Assembly: GCF_004795915.1 (NCBI RefSeq)
Contig: NZ_CP039253.1
Location: 1,116,001-1,180,000 of the forward strand
Reading direction: 5' to 3'
Source: Rhodococcus sp. PAMC28707
GTDB taxonomy: Bacteria > Actinomycetota > Actinomycetes > Mycobacteriales > Mycobacteriaceae
DNA length: 64,000 nt
In this document: in pieces, positions 11,193 to 20,222 of the stretch
Layout of the letters: each line of letters starts with the position of its first letter
How positions within the stretch are numbered: the stretch's first letter is position 1
Made by a program: the position numbers and the translations under genes
Notes under the pieces: generated by a model
What the model saw: the letters and a program-made list of their open reading frames with translations, nothing else
Database searches by the model: none
Told to the model about the DNA's origin: nothing

Positions 11193-12743
11193 ATGACTGC
11201 GCCAGCTGATGCCTCACGGCCATCCTTCTATGTCACAACTGCCATTGCGTACCCGAACGGCGTTCCGCACATCGGACACGCCTACGAGTACATCGCGACG
11301 GATGTGATCGCCCGATTCAAGCGACTCGACGGTTTCGACGTCATGTTTCTGACCGGAACCGACGAACACGGCCTGAAGATGCAGCAGACGGCCGTCAAGG
11401 AAGGCATCGACGTCGTCGATCTCGCTGCACGTAACTCCGATGCCTTCGAGGAGCTCGACAAGGCTCTCGGCATCTCCCACGACAGGTTCATCCGCACCAC
11501 CGACGAAGACCATCACGCCGCCAGCAAGGAGCTGTGGAGGCGCATGGAGGCCAACGGGGACATCTACCTCGACGCATTCTCCGGTTGGTACTCCGTTCGC
11601 GACGAGGCCTTCTACACCGAGGCCGAGACCACAGTCGCCGACGACGGCACCCGGGTCGCCACCGAAACGAACACTCCGGTCGAGTGGACCGAGGAAGCGT
11701 CGTACTTCTTCCGCCTGTCTGCGTATCAGGACAAGCTCCTCGCGCTCTACGACGCGCAGCCCGACTTCATCGCACCTGTCTCGCGCCGCAACGAGATCGT
11801 CAACTTCGTCAAGGGCGGGCTGCGAGATCTGTCGATTTCTCGGACGACGTTCGACTGGGGAATTCAGGTACCGAACGATCCCGAGCACGTGATGTACGTG
11901 TGGGTCGACGCATTGACCAACTACATCACCGGCGTCGGCTACCCGGATACCGAGTCGGCGAAGTACCAGAAGTATTGGCCCGCAGACCTTCACATCATCG
12001 GCAAGGACATCACGCGTTTCCATACCGTGTTCTGGCCTGCGTTCCTGATGTCCGCCGGTGTCGAACTACCCAAGAGGGTGTTCGTCCACGGTTTCTTGAA
12101 CAACAAGGGCGAGAAGATGTCCAAATCGGTCGGCAACGTCGTCGACCCCTTCGCATTGGTCGAGGAGTTCGGACTCGATTCACTCCGATTCTTCCTGTTG
12201 CGCGAGGTCTCGTTCGGCCAGGACGGGAGCTACAGCGCCGAGGCGATCGTGACGCGGATGAACGCAGACCTGTCGAACGAACTCGGCAACCTGGCGCAGC
12301 GATCACTGACGATGGTCGCCAAAAACTGTGATGCAGTAGTGCCGACACCGGGCGAATTCACCGCCGAGGACTCCGCGATGCTGGCACGCGCAGACGAACT
12401 GCTCGAGATCTGCCGACGCGAATTCGACGTGCAGGCACTGCATTCGGCCGTCGAGGCAATCTGGTCGGTTCTCGGCGAGACGAACCGCTACTTCTCGCAG
12501 CAGGAGCCATGGGTACTGCGCAAGACGGACCCGGCGCGCATGGCAACTGTGCTCTACGTGACGATGGAGGTGCTGCGCATCGTCGGCATTCTGGTGCAGC
12601 CGATCATGCCTGACTCGGCCGCCCGGATCCTCGAACTACTCGGCAGTCCAGCGCACGAGTTCGCCGATATCGGCACCCGAATCGTCGTAGGTACGCCACT
12701 GCCGGCCCCGTCTCCGGTCTTCCCGAAGTACGAGGTCAAGTAG
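11193..12743 (+). CDS. metG: Methionyl-tRNA synthetase
   Basis: Class I aminoacyl-tRNA synthetase charging tRNA-Met, 516 residues. It has the HIGH signature as PHIGHAYEY near the N terminus and KMSKS as [10 protein letters not shown] at about 308-317, plus the anticodon-binding helical domain. The connective peptide lacks zinc-binding CxxC pairs and there is no C-terminal EMAP domain, so it is the short MetG2-like form. Only 20 bp separate its ATG from the divergent tatD start, so the two promoters must lie partly in each other's coding sequence. Confidence 0.97.
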   Translation: MTAPADASRPSFYVTTAIAYPNGVPHIGHAYEYIATDVIARFKRLDGFDVMFLTGTDEHGLKMQQTAVKEGIDVVDLAARNSDAFEELDKALGISHDRFIRTTDEDHHAASKELWRRMEANGDIYLDAFSGWYSVRDEAFYTEAETTVADDGTRVATETNTPVEWTEEASYFFRLSAYQDKLLALYDAQPDFIAPVSRRNEIVNFVKGGLRDLSISRTTFDWGIQVPNDPEHVMYVWVDALTNYITGVGYPDTESAKYQKYWPADLHIIGKDITRFHTVFWPAFLMSAGVELPKRVFVHGFLNNKGEKMSKSVGNVVDPFALVEEFGLDSLRFFLLREVSFGQDGSYSAEAIVTRMNADLSNELGNLAQRSLTMVAKNCDAVVPTPGEFTAEDSAMLARADELLEICRREFDVQALHSAVEAIWSVLGETNRYFSQQEPWVLRKTDPARMATVLYVTMEVLRIVGILVQPIMPDSAARILELLGSPAHEFADIGTRIVVGTPLPAPSPVFPKYEVK

Positions 12744-12796
12744 CGCCCAGGGTGGTGGCGGCGGGGGTGGCGGCGTGGTCGTGCCGCTCCCCGCTT

Positions 12797-12849
12797 CGCT
12801 TGAATGGTCCATTCATACGATCAGATAACTTGAAGCGCACATTCAAGCG
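12797..12849. repeat. 53-bp interspersed palindromic element, copy 2
   Basis: Inverted relative to copy 1 at 8093-8145, same length, with the 28-bp core at 12804-12831. Its ends are themselves inverted repeats (CGCTTGAATG and CATTCAAGCG). Inside is the perfect palindrome TGAATGGTCCATTCA at 12801-12815, and CTTGAA/TTCAAG can form another stem. It lies in the gap between the convergent metG and WS/DGAT genes. Confidence 0.85.
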
Positions 12850-12891
12850 GCGGTAAGCGGGCTGAGCGGCTGCGGAGCATACCGCCGCCGC

Positions 12892-14262
12892 CTATAGGGT
12901 CTTTTCCAACTCCTCCAGGGAGTTCTCCAGGTGCGTCAGCATTCTCTGCAGATGCGGGACGCTGCGCCGGCAGCAGATGAGCCCGAAGTTCAGGGAATCG
13001 CCGTTGCTGGCGACGGTGATGTTCAACGCCATTCCGTCGCAGACGATCGAAGCCGGGTAGATACCGTCGAGTTTGGCTCCGTTCCAATACAATTCCTCGG
13101 AGGTGCCCGGCACGTTCGAGATGATGACATTGAACGGCGGGGGTGTGTAGTTGACGAAGCCTGGTACCGGTCCGAACAGCAACGGCGCCACGGTCACTGC
13201 GCCGATTGCCAGTGATTCGAGGGTGTTGAGTTCGCGCATCATGCTCTTGCCCTTGGCGGTGGAGTCGGTGATGGCGTCGAGTCGGGCAAGTGGGTCGGAT
13301 TCGTGGGTGCCGAGATTGCACAGAATCACCGAGACCGAGTTACCGGGCCCTTTGTCCTCCCCTGGTGTGCGGAGGGATACCGGAACCATTGCGATCAAGG
13401 GTGCTCGAGGGAGCGCTTCCTGGTCGATGAGGTAGGAGCGCAGCGCACCGGAGCACATTGCGAGCACGATGTCGTTCAGCGTTACCCCTCTGGCTTTGGC
13501 CACCTTGGTCATTCGCTCGATGGACCAGCTTTCGGCCGCGAAACGTCGAGCTCCGCCGATCGGTACGTTGAACATCGTGCGGGGTGCGCGCAGAGGGAGT
13601 TGCGCCCCTTCGTTTCGCATGGCGCGCAATCCGATTCGGGTTGCAGCGGGCAAAAAGTCCATGAGATCAGCGGCAATTGTGCGTCCTAGAGTCAACCCGC
13701 CGGTGATTCGTTCGAGTGTGGACGGTGTTTCACGCGCCTTCTTCTCGCGGAACAGGGACGGATCCCATGTTGCGACACCGTTTCTGTCATCGGGATCGGT
13801 ACTGAGAGCGTTGAGCGTCAATTTCAGGGCCGACACACCGTCGACGAGGGAGTGATGCACCTTTGTGTACAGCGCGATGCGGCCGTCGACGAGACCTTCG
13901 ATGATGTGTACTTCCCACATCGGCCGGTACCGGTCGAGCGGAGTGCTGTGATTGAGCGAAAGGAACTGGAACAGCTCTCTGATTCGCCCGGGAGAGGGCA
14001 GAACTGTCCTCCTTACGTGGTAGTCGAAGTCGATGTCCGGCTCACGTGACCATGCGAGGCTGCCCATCACGTTGACGGGGCGACCGGGGCGCTTACGGAA
14101 CAACTCGTGGACTTCACCCGTCGTCAACTTGTCGTGGACCTCTTGTGCGAACTCGTGCGGATCCCCGGGTGGCACGAACAATTGGAGACTTCCGACGTGC
14201 ATCGGATGCTCACGCGATTCAGCGATCAGGAACATGGATTCGGTAACGGGCATGAGCGCCAT
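12892..14262 (-). CDS. Wax ester synthase / diacylglycerol acyltransferase
   Basis: WS/DGAT-family acyltransferase that makes triacylglycerol or wax ester from acyl-CoA and diacylglycerol or fatty alcohol; storage lipid synthesis is typical of rhodococci. The 456-residue protein has the catalytic HHxxxDG as HHSLVDG at 136-142, preceded by PLDRYRPMWE at 108-117. The C-terminal half includes NVIISNVPG. I choose ATG at 14262 because AGG lies about 8 nt upstream; a GTG three codons earlier is also in frame. It diverges from the esterase gene at 14394, and that pairing suggests a shared role in acyl-lipid turnover. Confidence 0.93.
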   Translation of the reverse strand: MALMPVTESMFLIAESREHPMHVGSLQLFVPPGDPHEFAQEVHDKLTTGEVHELFRKRPGRPVNVMGSLAWSREPDIDFDYHVRRTVLPSPGRIRELFQFLSLNHSTPLDRYRPMWEVHIIEGLVDGRIALYTKVHHSLVDGVSALKLTLNALSTDPDDRNGVATWDPSLFREKKARETPSTLERITGGLTLGRTIAADLMDFLPAATRIGLRAMRNEGAQLPLRAPRTMFNVPIGGARRFAAESWSIERMTKVAKARGVTLNDIVLAMCSGALRSYLIDQEALPRAPLIAMVPVSLRTPGEDKGPGNSVSVILCNLGTHESDPLARLDAITDSTAKGKSMMRELNTLESLAIGAVTVAPLLFGPVPGFVNYTPPPFNVIISNVPGTSEELYWNGAKLDGIYPASIVCDGMALNITVASNGDSLNFGLICCRRSVPHLQRMLTHLENSLEELEKTL

Positions 14263-14294
14263 GTGGATCACCTTTGAGCCTAGTTTCGATTACG

Positions 14295-14340
14295 GTGTGA
14301 CATCGAACACGACCTTACGTTCGGGCGATATATGTCACAC
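14295..14340. promoter_or_regulatory. Inverted repeat in the WS/DGAT-esterase promoter region
   Basis: GTGTGACAT at 14295-14303 is exactly mirrored by ATGTCACAC at 14332-14340, 28 bp apart, inside the 131-bp divergent promoter region. A dimeric regulator could bind the arms or two half-sites. A TetR gene lies 1.5 kb away but nothing links it directly to this site. Confidence 0.4.
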
Positions 14341-14393
14341 GCTAAGGTCCGTTAGTAGGAGTTCCAAACAACTGTCGAATCGAGGCGAGGACG

Positions 14394-15416
14394 ATGAACA
14401 CAGCGCTCACCGCACTGCGGCAGCCACAGTCGACGCCTAACCGTGCGCCACGCAGGCATGATTTTCCTGGTGGAAGCCTGAGCTCACGAGCGCTGTCGAC
14501 GGGCCTGCAGTACTCGATTCGACCGTTCTTGTCATTGTGGGCCAAGGCGCCACACCTTCCATGGCCGATGGGACTCGTCGACTACGCAGGCATGCTGTTG
14601 CCCGCAGTGAAGGGCGCGCAGTGCAACCGGATCATGCTGGCCGATTGCTACGCCGAATGGATCCGTGCCGAAGGGGTCCGAAACGACAATGTGGTGCTGT
14701 ATCTGCACGGCGGAGCCTTCATCTGCTGCGGGCTCAATACCCACCGCAGGCTGACCTCTCGGATCTCGCAGTACGTCGATGCGCCCGTGCTATCGGTCGA
14801 CTACCGGATGATGCCCCGTAATCCGATCGCTCATGCGGTCGAGGACGGCGTCGACGGTTACCGCTTTCTTCTCGATTCGGGATACCGCCCGGATCAGATC
14901 TTCATCGCCGGCGACTCTGCCGGTGGTTACCTCGCCTTCATGATCACCTTGGCGTTGGAGACGTTGGATCTACCGATGCCTGCCGGCATTTTCGCGATGT
15001 CACCGTTGACGGACATGGACCCGACGAACAAGCTCAACCACGAGAACGCGTCGAAATGCGCTATCTTCCCGCCCGAGGCAGTGCCTCCGCTGACTGTGCT
15101 GGCAGAGAGAGTCGAAGCCCGGATCGTCGTCGAAGGAGAACAGGGGCCGAGGGTTTCACCCGTCGACGCAGACCTACGCGGGTTACCGCCGGTGCTGATT
15201 CAAGCTGGTTCCACCGAGATGATCCTCGCCGACGCCGAGTTGATGACGGAGAGGCTCGGCGCTGCGGGCGTCGATTGCGAACTCCAAGTATGGGCGGATC
15301 AGGTGCACGTGTTCCAGGTCGCAGACTTCCTGCCGGAAGCACACCGCGCGCTGCAGCGGATCGGTGACTTCGTGCGCTCGCATGGCTCGATTCCTGTCGC
15401 GGACCGCTCGGCCTGA
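14394..15416 (+). CDS. Alpha/beta hydrolase, hormone-sensitive-lipase type
   Basis: Cytosolic esterase/lipase of 340 residues in the HSL (LipH/LipI-like) group. The oxyanion motif HGGAF is at 105-109, the nucleophile Ser is in GDSAGG at 173-178, and the Asp and His of the triad are likely in MILADAE and DQVHVFQ. Start ATG at 14394 has GAGG nearby. It diverges from the WS/DGAT gene and is followed after 14 bp by an SRPBCC gene on the same strand. Probable role is hydrolysis of short or medium acyl esters or of storage lipid; the true substrate is not visible from sequence. Confidence 0.9.
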   Translation: MNTALTALRQPQSTPNRAPRRHDFPGGSLSSRALSTGLQYSIRPFLSLWAKAPHLPWPMGLVDYAGMLLPAVKGAQCNRIMLADCYAEWIRAEGVRNDNVVLYLHGGAFICCGLNTHRRLTSRISQYVDAPVLSVDYRMMPRNPIAHAVEDGVDGYRFLLDSGYRPDQIFIAGDSAGGYLAFMITLALETLDLPMPAGIFAMSPLTDMDPTNKLNHENASKCAIFPPEAVPPLTVLAERVEARIVVEGEQGPRVSPVDADLRGLPPVLIQAGSTEMILADAELMTERLGAAGVDCELQVWADQVHVFQVADFLPEAHRALQRIGDFVRSHGSIPVADRSA

Positions 15417-15430
15417 GTTACGTTGTCCAC

Positions 15431-15859
15431 ATGGCAGTCACAGCGAACAAAGACGTAGATATCGATGCCGATCCTGCGGCGGTGCTCGATGTCCTCGCAG
15501 ATGTGGAAGGGCTCCCGTCGTGGTCGCCGGTCCACAAGAAGGTCGAAGTCATCGACCGTTTCGACGACGGCCGCCCCCATCACGTCAAGATGGCGGTATC
15601 GATCCTGGGAATCAGCGACGAACAGGTAGTGGAGTACACCTGGACCGATACGACTGTCAGCTGGGACCTGGTGGAGGGGTCGCAGCAGAAGGCGCAGCAC
15701 GGCGAGTACACATTGACGCCGACAGCCAGGGGCACTCATGTGGCGTTCGAGTTGACCATCGATCCGAAGATTCCGATTCCAGGTTTTATTGTCCGCAAGG
15801 GCACCAAGACGATTCTCGAAGCAGCAACAGAAGGGCTGCGTCAGCAGGTCGTCGGTTGA
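15431..15859 (+). CDS. SRPBCC / polyketide-cyclase-like protein
   Basis: A 142-residue START-fold (SRPBCC) protein, a helix-grip fold that binds hydrophobic ligands. The N-terminal IDADPAAVLDVLADVEGLPSW motif is the usual start of the mycobacterial cyclase/dehydrase group. It has no signal peptide or membrane segment. It starts 14 bp after the esterase stop and very likely shares its transcript. Function may be lipid binding or an accessory to acyl metabolism; this is inferred only from neighbours. Confidence 0.85.
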   Translation: MAVTANKDVDIDADPAAVLDVLADVEGLPSWSPVHKKVEVIDRFDDGRPHHVKMAVSILGISDEQVVEYTWTDTTVSWDLVEGSQQKAQHGEYTLTPTARGTHVAFELTIDPKIPIPGFIVRKGTKTILEAATEGLRQQVVG

Positions 15860-15905
15860 TCTCCGATAGAAGCGGCGCCGCGTTCGCATCTGTCAAAATC
15901 ACTCC

Positions 15906-16526
15906 ATGACTCCATCCACGCCACGCCGGTACGGCGGCATGAGCGCAGACCAACGAGCAGTCCAACGACGCGAGAGTTTGCTCGAAGCAGGGTTGGACGT
16001 GTTTGCAGCTACCGGGAAAAGTGGTGCCACGATGACTGCCATCTGTAGCCGCGCCAAGCTGACGGAACGATATTTCTACGAAAGCTTCACTGGCAGAGAC
16101 GATCTCCTACAGAAAGTCCTGGACGGTATCGCCGACGAAGTTCGACAGGCTGGGTTGGCCGCGCTTCGATCGAGCACCGGAACACTGGAGGAACGCGTAC
16201 GAAATGCCATCTCCTCCTTCGTCACCATCCTCACCGAAGATCCCCGCAAGGGTCGAGTTGCGATGATCGAATCCGCTGCGTTCGAGCCCCTGCGCACCCA
16301 CCGTCGTGCAGCTCTACGGGGCTTCGCTCAGATGGTCGCAGACGAAGCGACCCGAATGTACGGCGATCGAGCGTGGCCACCACACCAGGGAGAAATCAAC
16401 GGCCTGTTGTTCGTCGGCGGCTTGGCCGAGCTGGTCACCGCATGGCTGAACGACGAAATCACCATCACTCCCGAGGAGATCGTCGATGCGGCGACCTACC
16501 AATTCACCTCCACGGCCCACCGCTGA
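15906..16526 (+). CDS. TetR-family transcriptional regulator
   Basis: A 206-residue regulator with an N-terminal HTH (about 20-65, ESLLEAGLDVFAATGKSGATMTAICSRAKLTERYFYESF) and a divergent ligand-binding C-terminal domain. ATG at 15906 is the first start; ATG at 15939 is an alternative. It follows the SRPBCC gene by 46 bp and may control the esterase/SRPBCC/WS-DGAT group. It is convergent with rsmI, with only 15 bp between stops. Confidence 0.88.
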   Translation: MTPSTPRRYGGMSADQRAVQRRESLLEAGLDVFAATGKSGATMTAICSRAKLTERYFYESFTGRDDLLQKVLDGIADEVRQAGLAALRSSTGTLEERVRNAISSFVTILTEDPRKGRVAMIESAAFEPLRTHRRAALRGFAQMVADEATRMYGDRAWPPHQGEINGLLFVGGLAELVTAWLNDEITITPEEIVDAATYQFTSTAHR

Positions 16527-16541
16527 AGGCCAGTCCGAAAC

Positions 16542-17381
16542 TTACGACAGTGTGTCCTGCGCCGCTTTACGAGAATCGAGAACTGCCTCGTACAGCTCGC
16601 GTTTGCTGACGCCGCCGACGGCCAACTCGGCGCATGCATCCTTGAGCCGCATGCCCGACGCAACCAGTTCTTCTACCTCACCGATCAGATCTTCCGGTTC
16701 TGCGGCAACGGGCTGCGCTCCGGCGAGCACGACGGTGATCTCGCCGCGAACCCCGTCGGCGGCCCACACTGCAAGCTCGCCGAGCGTGCCACGCTTGACT
16801 TCCTCGTAGGTCTTCGTCAGCTCCCTGCAGACCGCAGCACGCCGATCCGGGCCGAGTACTGCGACGGCGTCGTCGAGACTGGCAGCGAGTCGATGAGGCG
16901 CCTCGAAGAACACGCAGGCGCGCGATTCCGTCCGCAAGGACTCGAAAAAGGTTCTCCGTTGGCCTTGCTTGCGCGGTGGGAACCCGTCGAAACAGAACCG
17001 TTCGACGGGTAGTCCGGACAGCGCGAGTGCGGTGGTCACCGCGGAAGGGCCCGGCAGACAGGTGACCGGAAGGTCGGCGTCGACGCAGGCGGCCACCAGC
17101 CGGTACCCAGGGTCGCTGACGGACGGCATGCCCGCGTCGGTGACCAGCAAGACCGACTTCTCGGCACGGATCGCGTCGAGCAGCCCGGGAAGACGCGCGG
17201 TTTCGACCTGGTCGTAGAAGCTGATCACTTTGCCGGTGATGGTCACCCCGAGCGAACTCGCCAGCTGTTTGGTCCTTCGGGTGTCTTCTGCTGCGACGAC
17301 GTCGGCCGTGGCCAGTGCGTCGCGCAGTCGCTGGGACGCATCACCCACGTCGCCCATGGGTGTTGCGGCAAGGATCAGCAT
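16542..17381 (-). CDS. rsmI: 16S rRNA 2'-O-methyltransferase RsmI
   Basis: Tetrapyrrole-methylase-fold enzyme that 2'-O-methylates C1402 of 16S rRNA. The 279-residue protein starts MLILAATPMGDVGDAS and has AEDTRR, TDAGMPSVSDPGY (SAM site), CLPGPSAVTTALALSGLP and FEAPHR, all diagnostic. Start is the ATG at 17381; the longer frame to 17729 overlaps the divergent pmt gene and is rejected. Divergent from pmt as in mycobacteria. Confidence 0.95.
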   Translation of the reverse strand: MLILAATPMGDVGDASQRLRDALATADVVAAEDTRRTKQLASSLGVTITGKVISFYDQVETARLPGLLDAIRAEKSVLLVTDAGMPSVSDPGYRLVAACVDADLPVTCLPGPSAVTTALALSGLPVERFCFDGFPPRKQGQRRTFFESLRTESRACVFFEAPHRLAASLDDAVAVLGPDRRAAVCRELTKTYEEVKRGTLGELAVWAADGVRGEITVVLAGAQPVAAEPEDLIGEVEELVASGMRLKDACAELAVGGVSKRELYEAVLDSRKAAQDTLS

Positions 17382-17441
17382 GCACCCATCATCCCCCACA
17401 CCGACCTTCTCGCATTCCGCTGCGCCGCCTACGATCGGCAT

Positions 17442-18980
17442 GTGACCCTGTCGACCGATGCGCGCCCCGTCGTCAGTCCTGGGCCCACCACTGCGGCGGC
17501 CGACTTCTACCGCGATACCGATCGGCGACGCGGATGGATCGTCACTCTCGTTCTCACTGCAATCGCCGCCATCACCCGTTTCGCGATTCTGCGTTACCCC
17601 ACCGATGCCGGCACGCCGGTCTTCGACGAGAAGCATTACGCCCCGCAAGGATGGCAGGTGCTCACCGGCGGTGGGGTCGAGGACAATCCCGCTTACGGGC
17701 TCGTAGTGCATCCGCCCGTCGGCAAGCAATTGATCGCAGCCGGGGAAGCACTGTTCGGCTACAACGGTTGGGGTTGGCGGTTCTCGTCGGCGCTCTTCGG
17801 AACTCTGTTGGTGCTGATCGTGATTCGGATAGTACGACGGATGGCGCGGTCGACGCTGGTGGGCGCGATTGCCGGCGTCCTACTGATCGCCGACGGCGTC
17901 ACATTCGTCTCCTCACGCGTCGGCATGCTCGACATCTTCCTGGCGTTCTTCGTGACCGCGGCGCTGGGTTGCCTGGTGGTCGATCGAGACGATGTCCGTG
18001 AACGTATGGCGAAAGTGCGAAGCGAAGGACGTATCAAGGCAAGCGAATTCGGGCCGAGGCTCGGTGTCCGCTGGTGGCGTTTCGGCGCCGGAATCATGCT
18101 CGGGCTTGCCTGCGGAACCAAGTGGTCCGGGATGTACTTCATCGCGTTCTTCGGACTGTTGTGCGTCGGATTCGACGTCGCGGCCCGCCGCGCGAACGGA
18201 GTATCTCGGCCCTGGATCGGTACGGCACTTCGAGACATAGGGCCGTCGCTGTACGCCCTCGTCGTGGTGCCGTTGATCGTCTATTTGTGCACGTATTCAG
18301 GGTGGTTCGCCAGCGAGACCGGAGTCGATCGCCATGCCGTCGGGAATCAGGTCGGTACGGGCGGGCTGTTCTCGTTCGTCCCGGATGCACTGCGCTCACT
18401 GTGGTATTACAGCGGCAATGTTCTGACTTTTCACGAGGGTCTCACCAATTCGGTGGGCAACCGTCACCCCTGGGAATCGAAGCCGTGGACGTGGCCGATG
18501 GGCTTGCGCCCGATGCTGTACTACTTCGCCGACGGTGAGCAAGTGCAGGGCTGCTCGACGCAGTCGTGCGTCAAAGCCATCATGCTCATCGGCACGCCGG
18601 CCATGTGGTGGCTCGCGGTGCCGATGCTCGCGTGGGGATTGTGGATGTTCCTGGTCCGCCGAGATTGGCGGTTCGCCGCAGTCATCGTTGGGTACGCCGC
18701 AGGATTTTTGCCATGGTTCATCACGCTCGATCGGCAGATGTACTACTTCTACGCAGTCGCGATGGCCCCGTTCATGGTGATGGGGCTCGCGTTGATACTC
18801 GGGCAGATCATCGGGCGCGCACGCGCGTCCGCCGAACGTAGAGGCACGGGGCTACTACTGGTGTGTCTGTATGTCGGCCTGGTGGTTGCGAACTTCATCT
18901 GGTTGTGGCCGATCCTGACCGCGATGCCGATCTCACCGGAGCTGTGGCAGCAACAACTCTGGCTGCCGAGTTGGCGCTAG
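17442..18980 (+). CDS. pmt: Protein O-mannosyltransferase
   Basis: Polytopic membrane glycosyltransferase (GT39) that transfers mannose from polyprenyl-phosphomannose to Ser/Thr of Sec-exported proteins. The 512-residue protein has a first membrane helix at about 31-50 followed by the loop FDEKHYAPQGW with the catalytic Asp-Glu pair at 62-63. Several further hydrophobic helices and the C-terminal LYVGLVVANFIWLWPI follow. Start GTG at 17442 is 60 bp from the divergent rsmI start. Likely clients in this window include the lipoproteins and RpfB, which is an inference. Confidence 0.94.
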   Translation: MTLSTDARPVVSPGPTTAAADFYRDTDRRRGWIVTLVLTAIAAITRFAILRYPTDAGTPVFDEKHYAPQGWQVLTGGGVEDNPAYGLVVHPPVGKQLIAAGEALFGYNGWGWRFSSALFGTLLVLIVIRIVRRMARSTLVGAIAGVLLIADGVTFVSSRVGMLDIFLAFFVTAALGCLVVDRDDVRERMAKVRSEGRIKASEFGPRLGVRWWRFGAGIMLGLACGTKWSGMYFIAFFGLLCVGFDVAARRANGVSRPWIGTALRDIGPSLYALVVVPLIVYLCTYSGWFASETGVDRHAVGNQVGTGGLFSFVPDALRSLWYYSGNVLTFHEGLTNSVGNRHPWESKPWTWPMGLRPMLYYFADGEQVQGCSTQSCVKAIMLIGTPAMWWLAVPMLAWGLWMFLVRRDWRFAAVIVGYAAGFLPWFITLDRQMYYFYAVAMAPFMVMGLALILGQIIGRARASAERRGTGLLLVCLYVGLVVANFIWLWPILTAMPISPELWQQQLWLPSWR

Positions 18981-19008
18981 GGAACATCTTTTTTGCAGGC
19001 TGGGGACC

Positions 19009-19608
19009 TCACGATCCTTGCTCGTAAGCAAGCCAGTTGTCGGCGGGCGAGTCCAGCGATCGCAAGGTGTTCTTGTCAGGAGCGCACTGCGCTGTGTACA
19101 TCCAGCCATGACGCGAAATCACATCGCTTCGCTTTCCGTCTACGAAGTACACACAGTTGTCCTCGCCAACGTAGATGACGGAGAATTGCACACCGTCAAT
19201 CTCCGTTGATGCGAGGCGAGAATTTCCGTCGCGCAGCATGGTTCGGGCGAGTTCTTCCATCTGACCGTGTGCGCGATCGAAGTCCCGGTGCACGGGTAGA
19301 TCAACCAGTTCGAACGCAGCAGCAGTAGTTAGGACGAGCAGCGGTGTGAGCGCACTTGCCCACGTCAGTCTGCGATGTCGTGTCCAGTACTTGTACAACC
19401 TGACTGCCCACACGCTGCCAGTGGCGACGAGGCCGAAAAGTGCCAGCCACACGGTTGCGAAGTCGAGAAGTGTGTCCTCGGGTGAGGGGTATTCCCACCA
19501 CTCGTATCGCATCCCGGCAAGGAGGACGAGGAACAGAACAGCCGCGAGCGCAGTGCCAAGCCCCCGACGACTACCTCGCCGGGGTTGCTTATCGCGCGTC
19601 TCGCTCAT
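19009..19608 (-). CDS. Hypothetical membrane protein with extracytoplasmic tail
   Basis: A 199-residue protein: basic N terminus (DKQPRRGSRRG), three hydrophobic segments in the first 110 residues, then a soluble C-terminal domain. That domain contains VYFVDG and GWMYTAQCAPD and ends in DNWLAYEQGS. ATG at 19608 overlaps the stop of the upstream gene by 4 bases (ATGA). Its layout and its GWxY/L..L/W tail resemble the protein at 20223-20846 on the other strand, so the two are probably distant paralogues. Unknown function. Confidence 0.7.
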   Translation of the reverse strand: MSETRDKQPRRGSRRGLGTALAAVLFLVLLAGMRYEWWEYPSPEDTLLDFATVWLALFGLVATGSVWAVRLYKYWTRHRRLTWASALTPLLVLTTAAAFELVDLPVHRDFDRAHGQMEELARTMLRDGNSRLASTEIDGVQFSVIYVGEDNCVYFVDGKRSDVISRHGWMYTAQCAPDKNTLRSLDSPADNWLAYEQGS

Positions 19609-20003
19609 GCGGCTGAGGTGCGCGGGCGCGACTTGTGCAGTGCAGCGGCAACCGATCCGAGGACGACCAGGGGTACTGCGGAAAGCAGCTCTCCCCAGTA
19701 CGAGGACCAATTGATCAGCCCGATGATCGACACCCCCACCAGTATTGCGACGGCCAACCAGGAAACCCACTGTCGCATCGCCACTGCCGCGACCAGCGGC
19801 GGTGCTGTGAGCAACAACCCGAGCCCGACCACCGGCCACACCCCGATTACGTCGACGATACGGTCTTCGCACCGATAGGAGGACCGGCTTTCTCCGATCT
19901 TCGAGCACTCCAACGACACATCACTCATCGACCCCGACGTCCACACCAACGCGCCGAACGCCAACGCGGCCACAGCGGTGAACCACCATATAAATCTCGA
20001 CAC
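19605..20003 (-). CDS. Hypothetical small membrane protein
   Basis: A 132-residue protein with about four hydrophobic segments: an N-terminal signal-anchor-like helix (FIWWFTAVAALAFGALVW) and three in the C-terminal half. A short extracytoplasmic loop with two Cys (LECSKIG...YRCEDR) may form a disulfide. Start GTG at 20003. The stop is coupled to the next gene by ATGA overlap, so the two probably form a two-gene unit. No family recognised. Confidence 0.65.
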   Translation of the reverse strand: MSRFIWWFTAVAALAFGALVWTSGSMSDVSLECSKIGESRSSYRCEDRIVDVIGVWPVVGLGLLLTAPPLVAAVAMRQWVSWLAVAILVGVSIIGLINWSSYWGELLSAVPLVVLGSVAAALHKSRPRTSAA

Positions 20004-20222
20004 GTCGGCAGCGTATCCCGTCTCAGTTCCGCGATTCGTACGTCTACAGCAGACCGGATCGTCAGCGACACCGGTACCGAGGCGATCTGCTCATACGGTT
20101 CGGCACCCCGTACATAGTCGGCAGGCCAGACAGCCACCCGACACGAAATTTGTCACGGTTCCGGACTGCCCTCGTGACCTCGATGACAACACTCACTGGG
20201 GCGGCCCCGCTACGCTCCGAAG

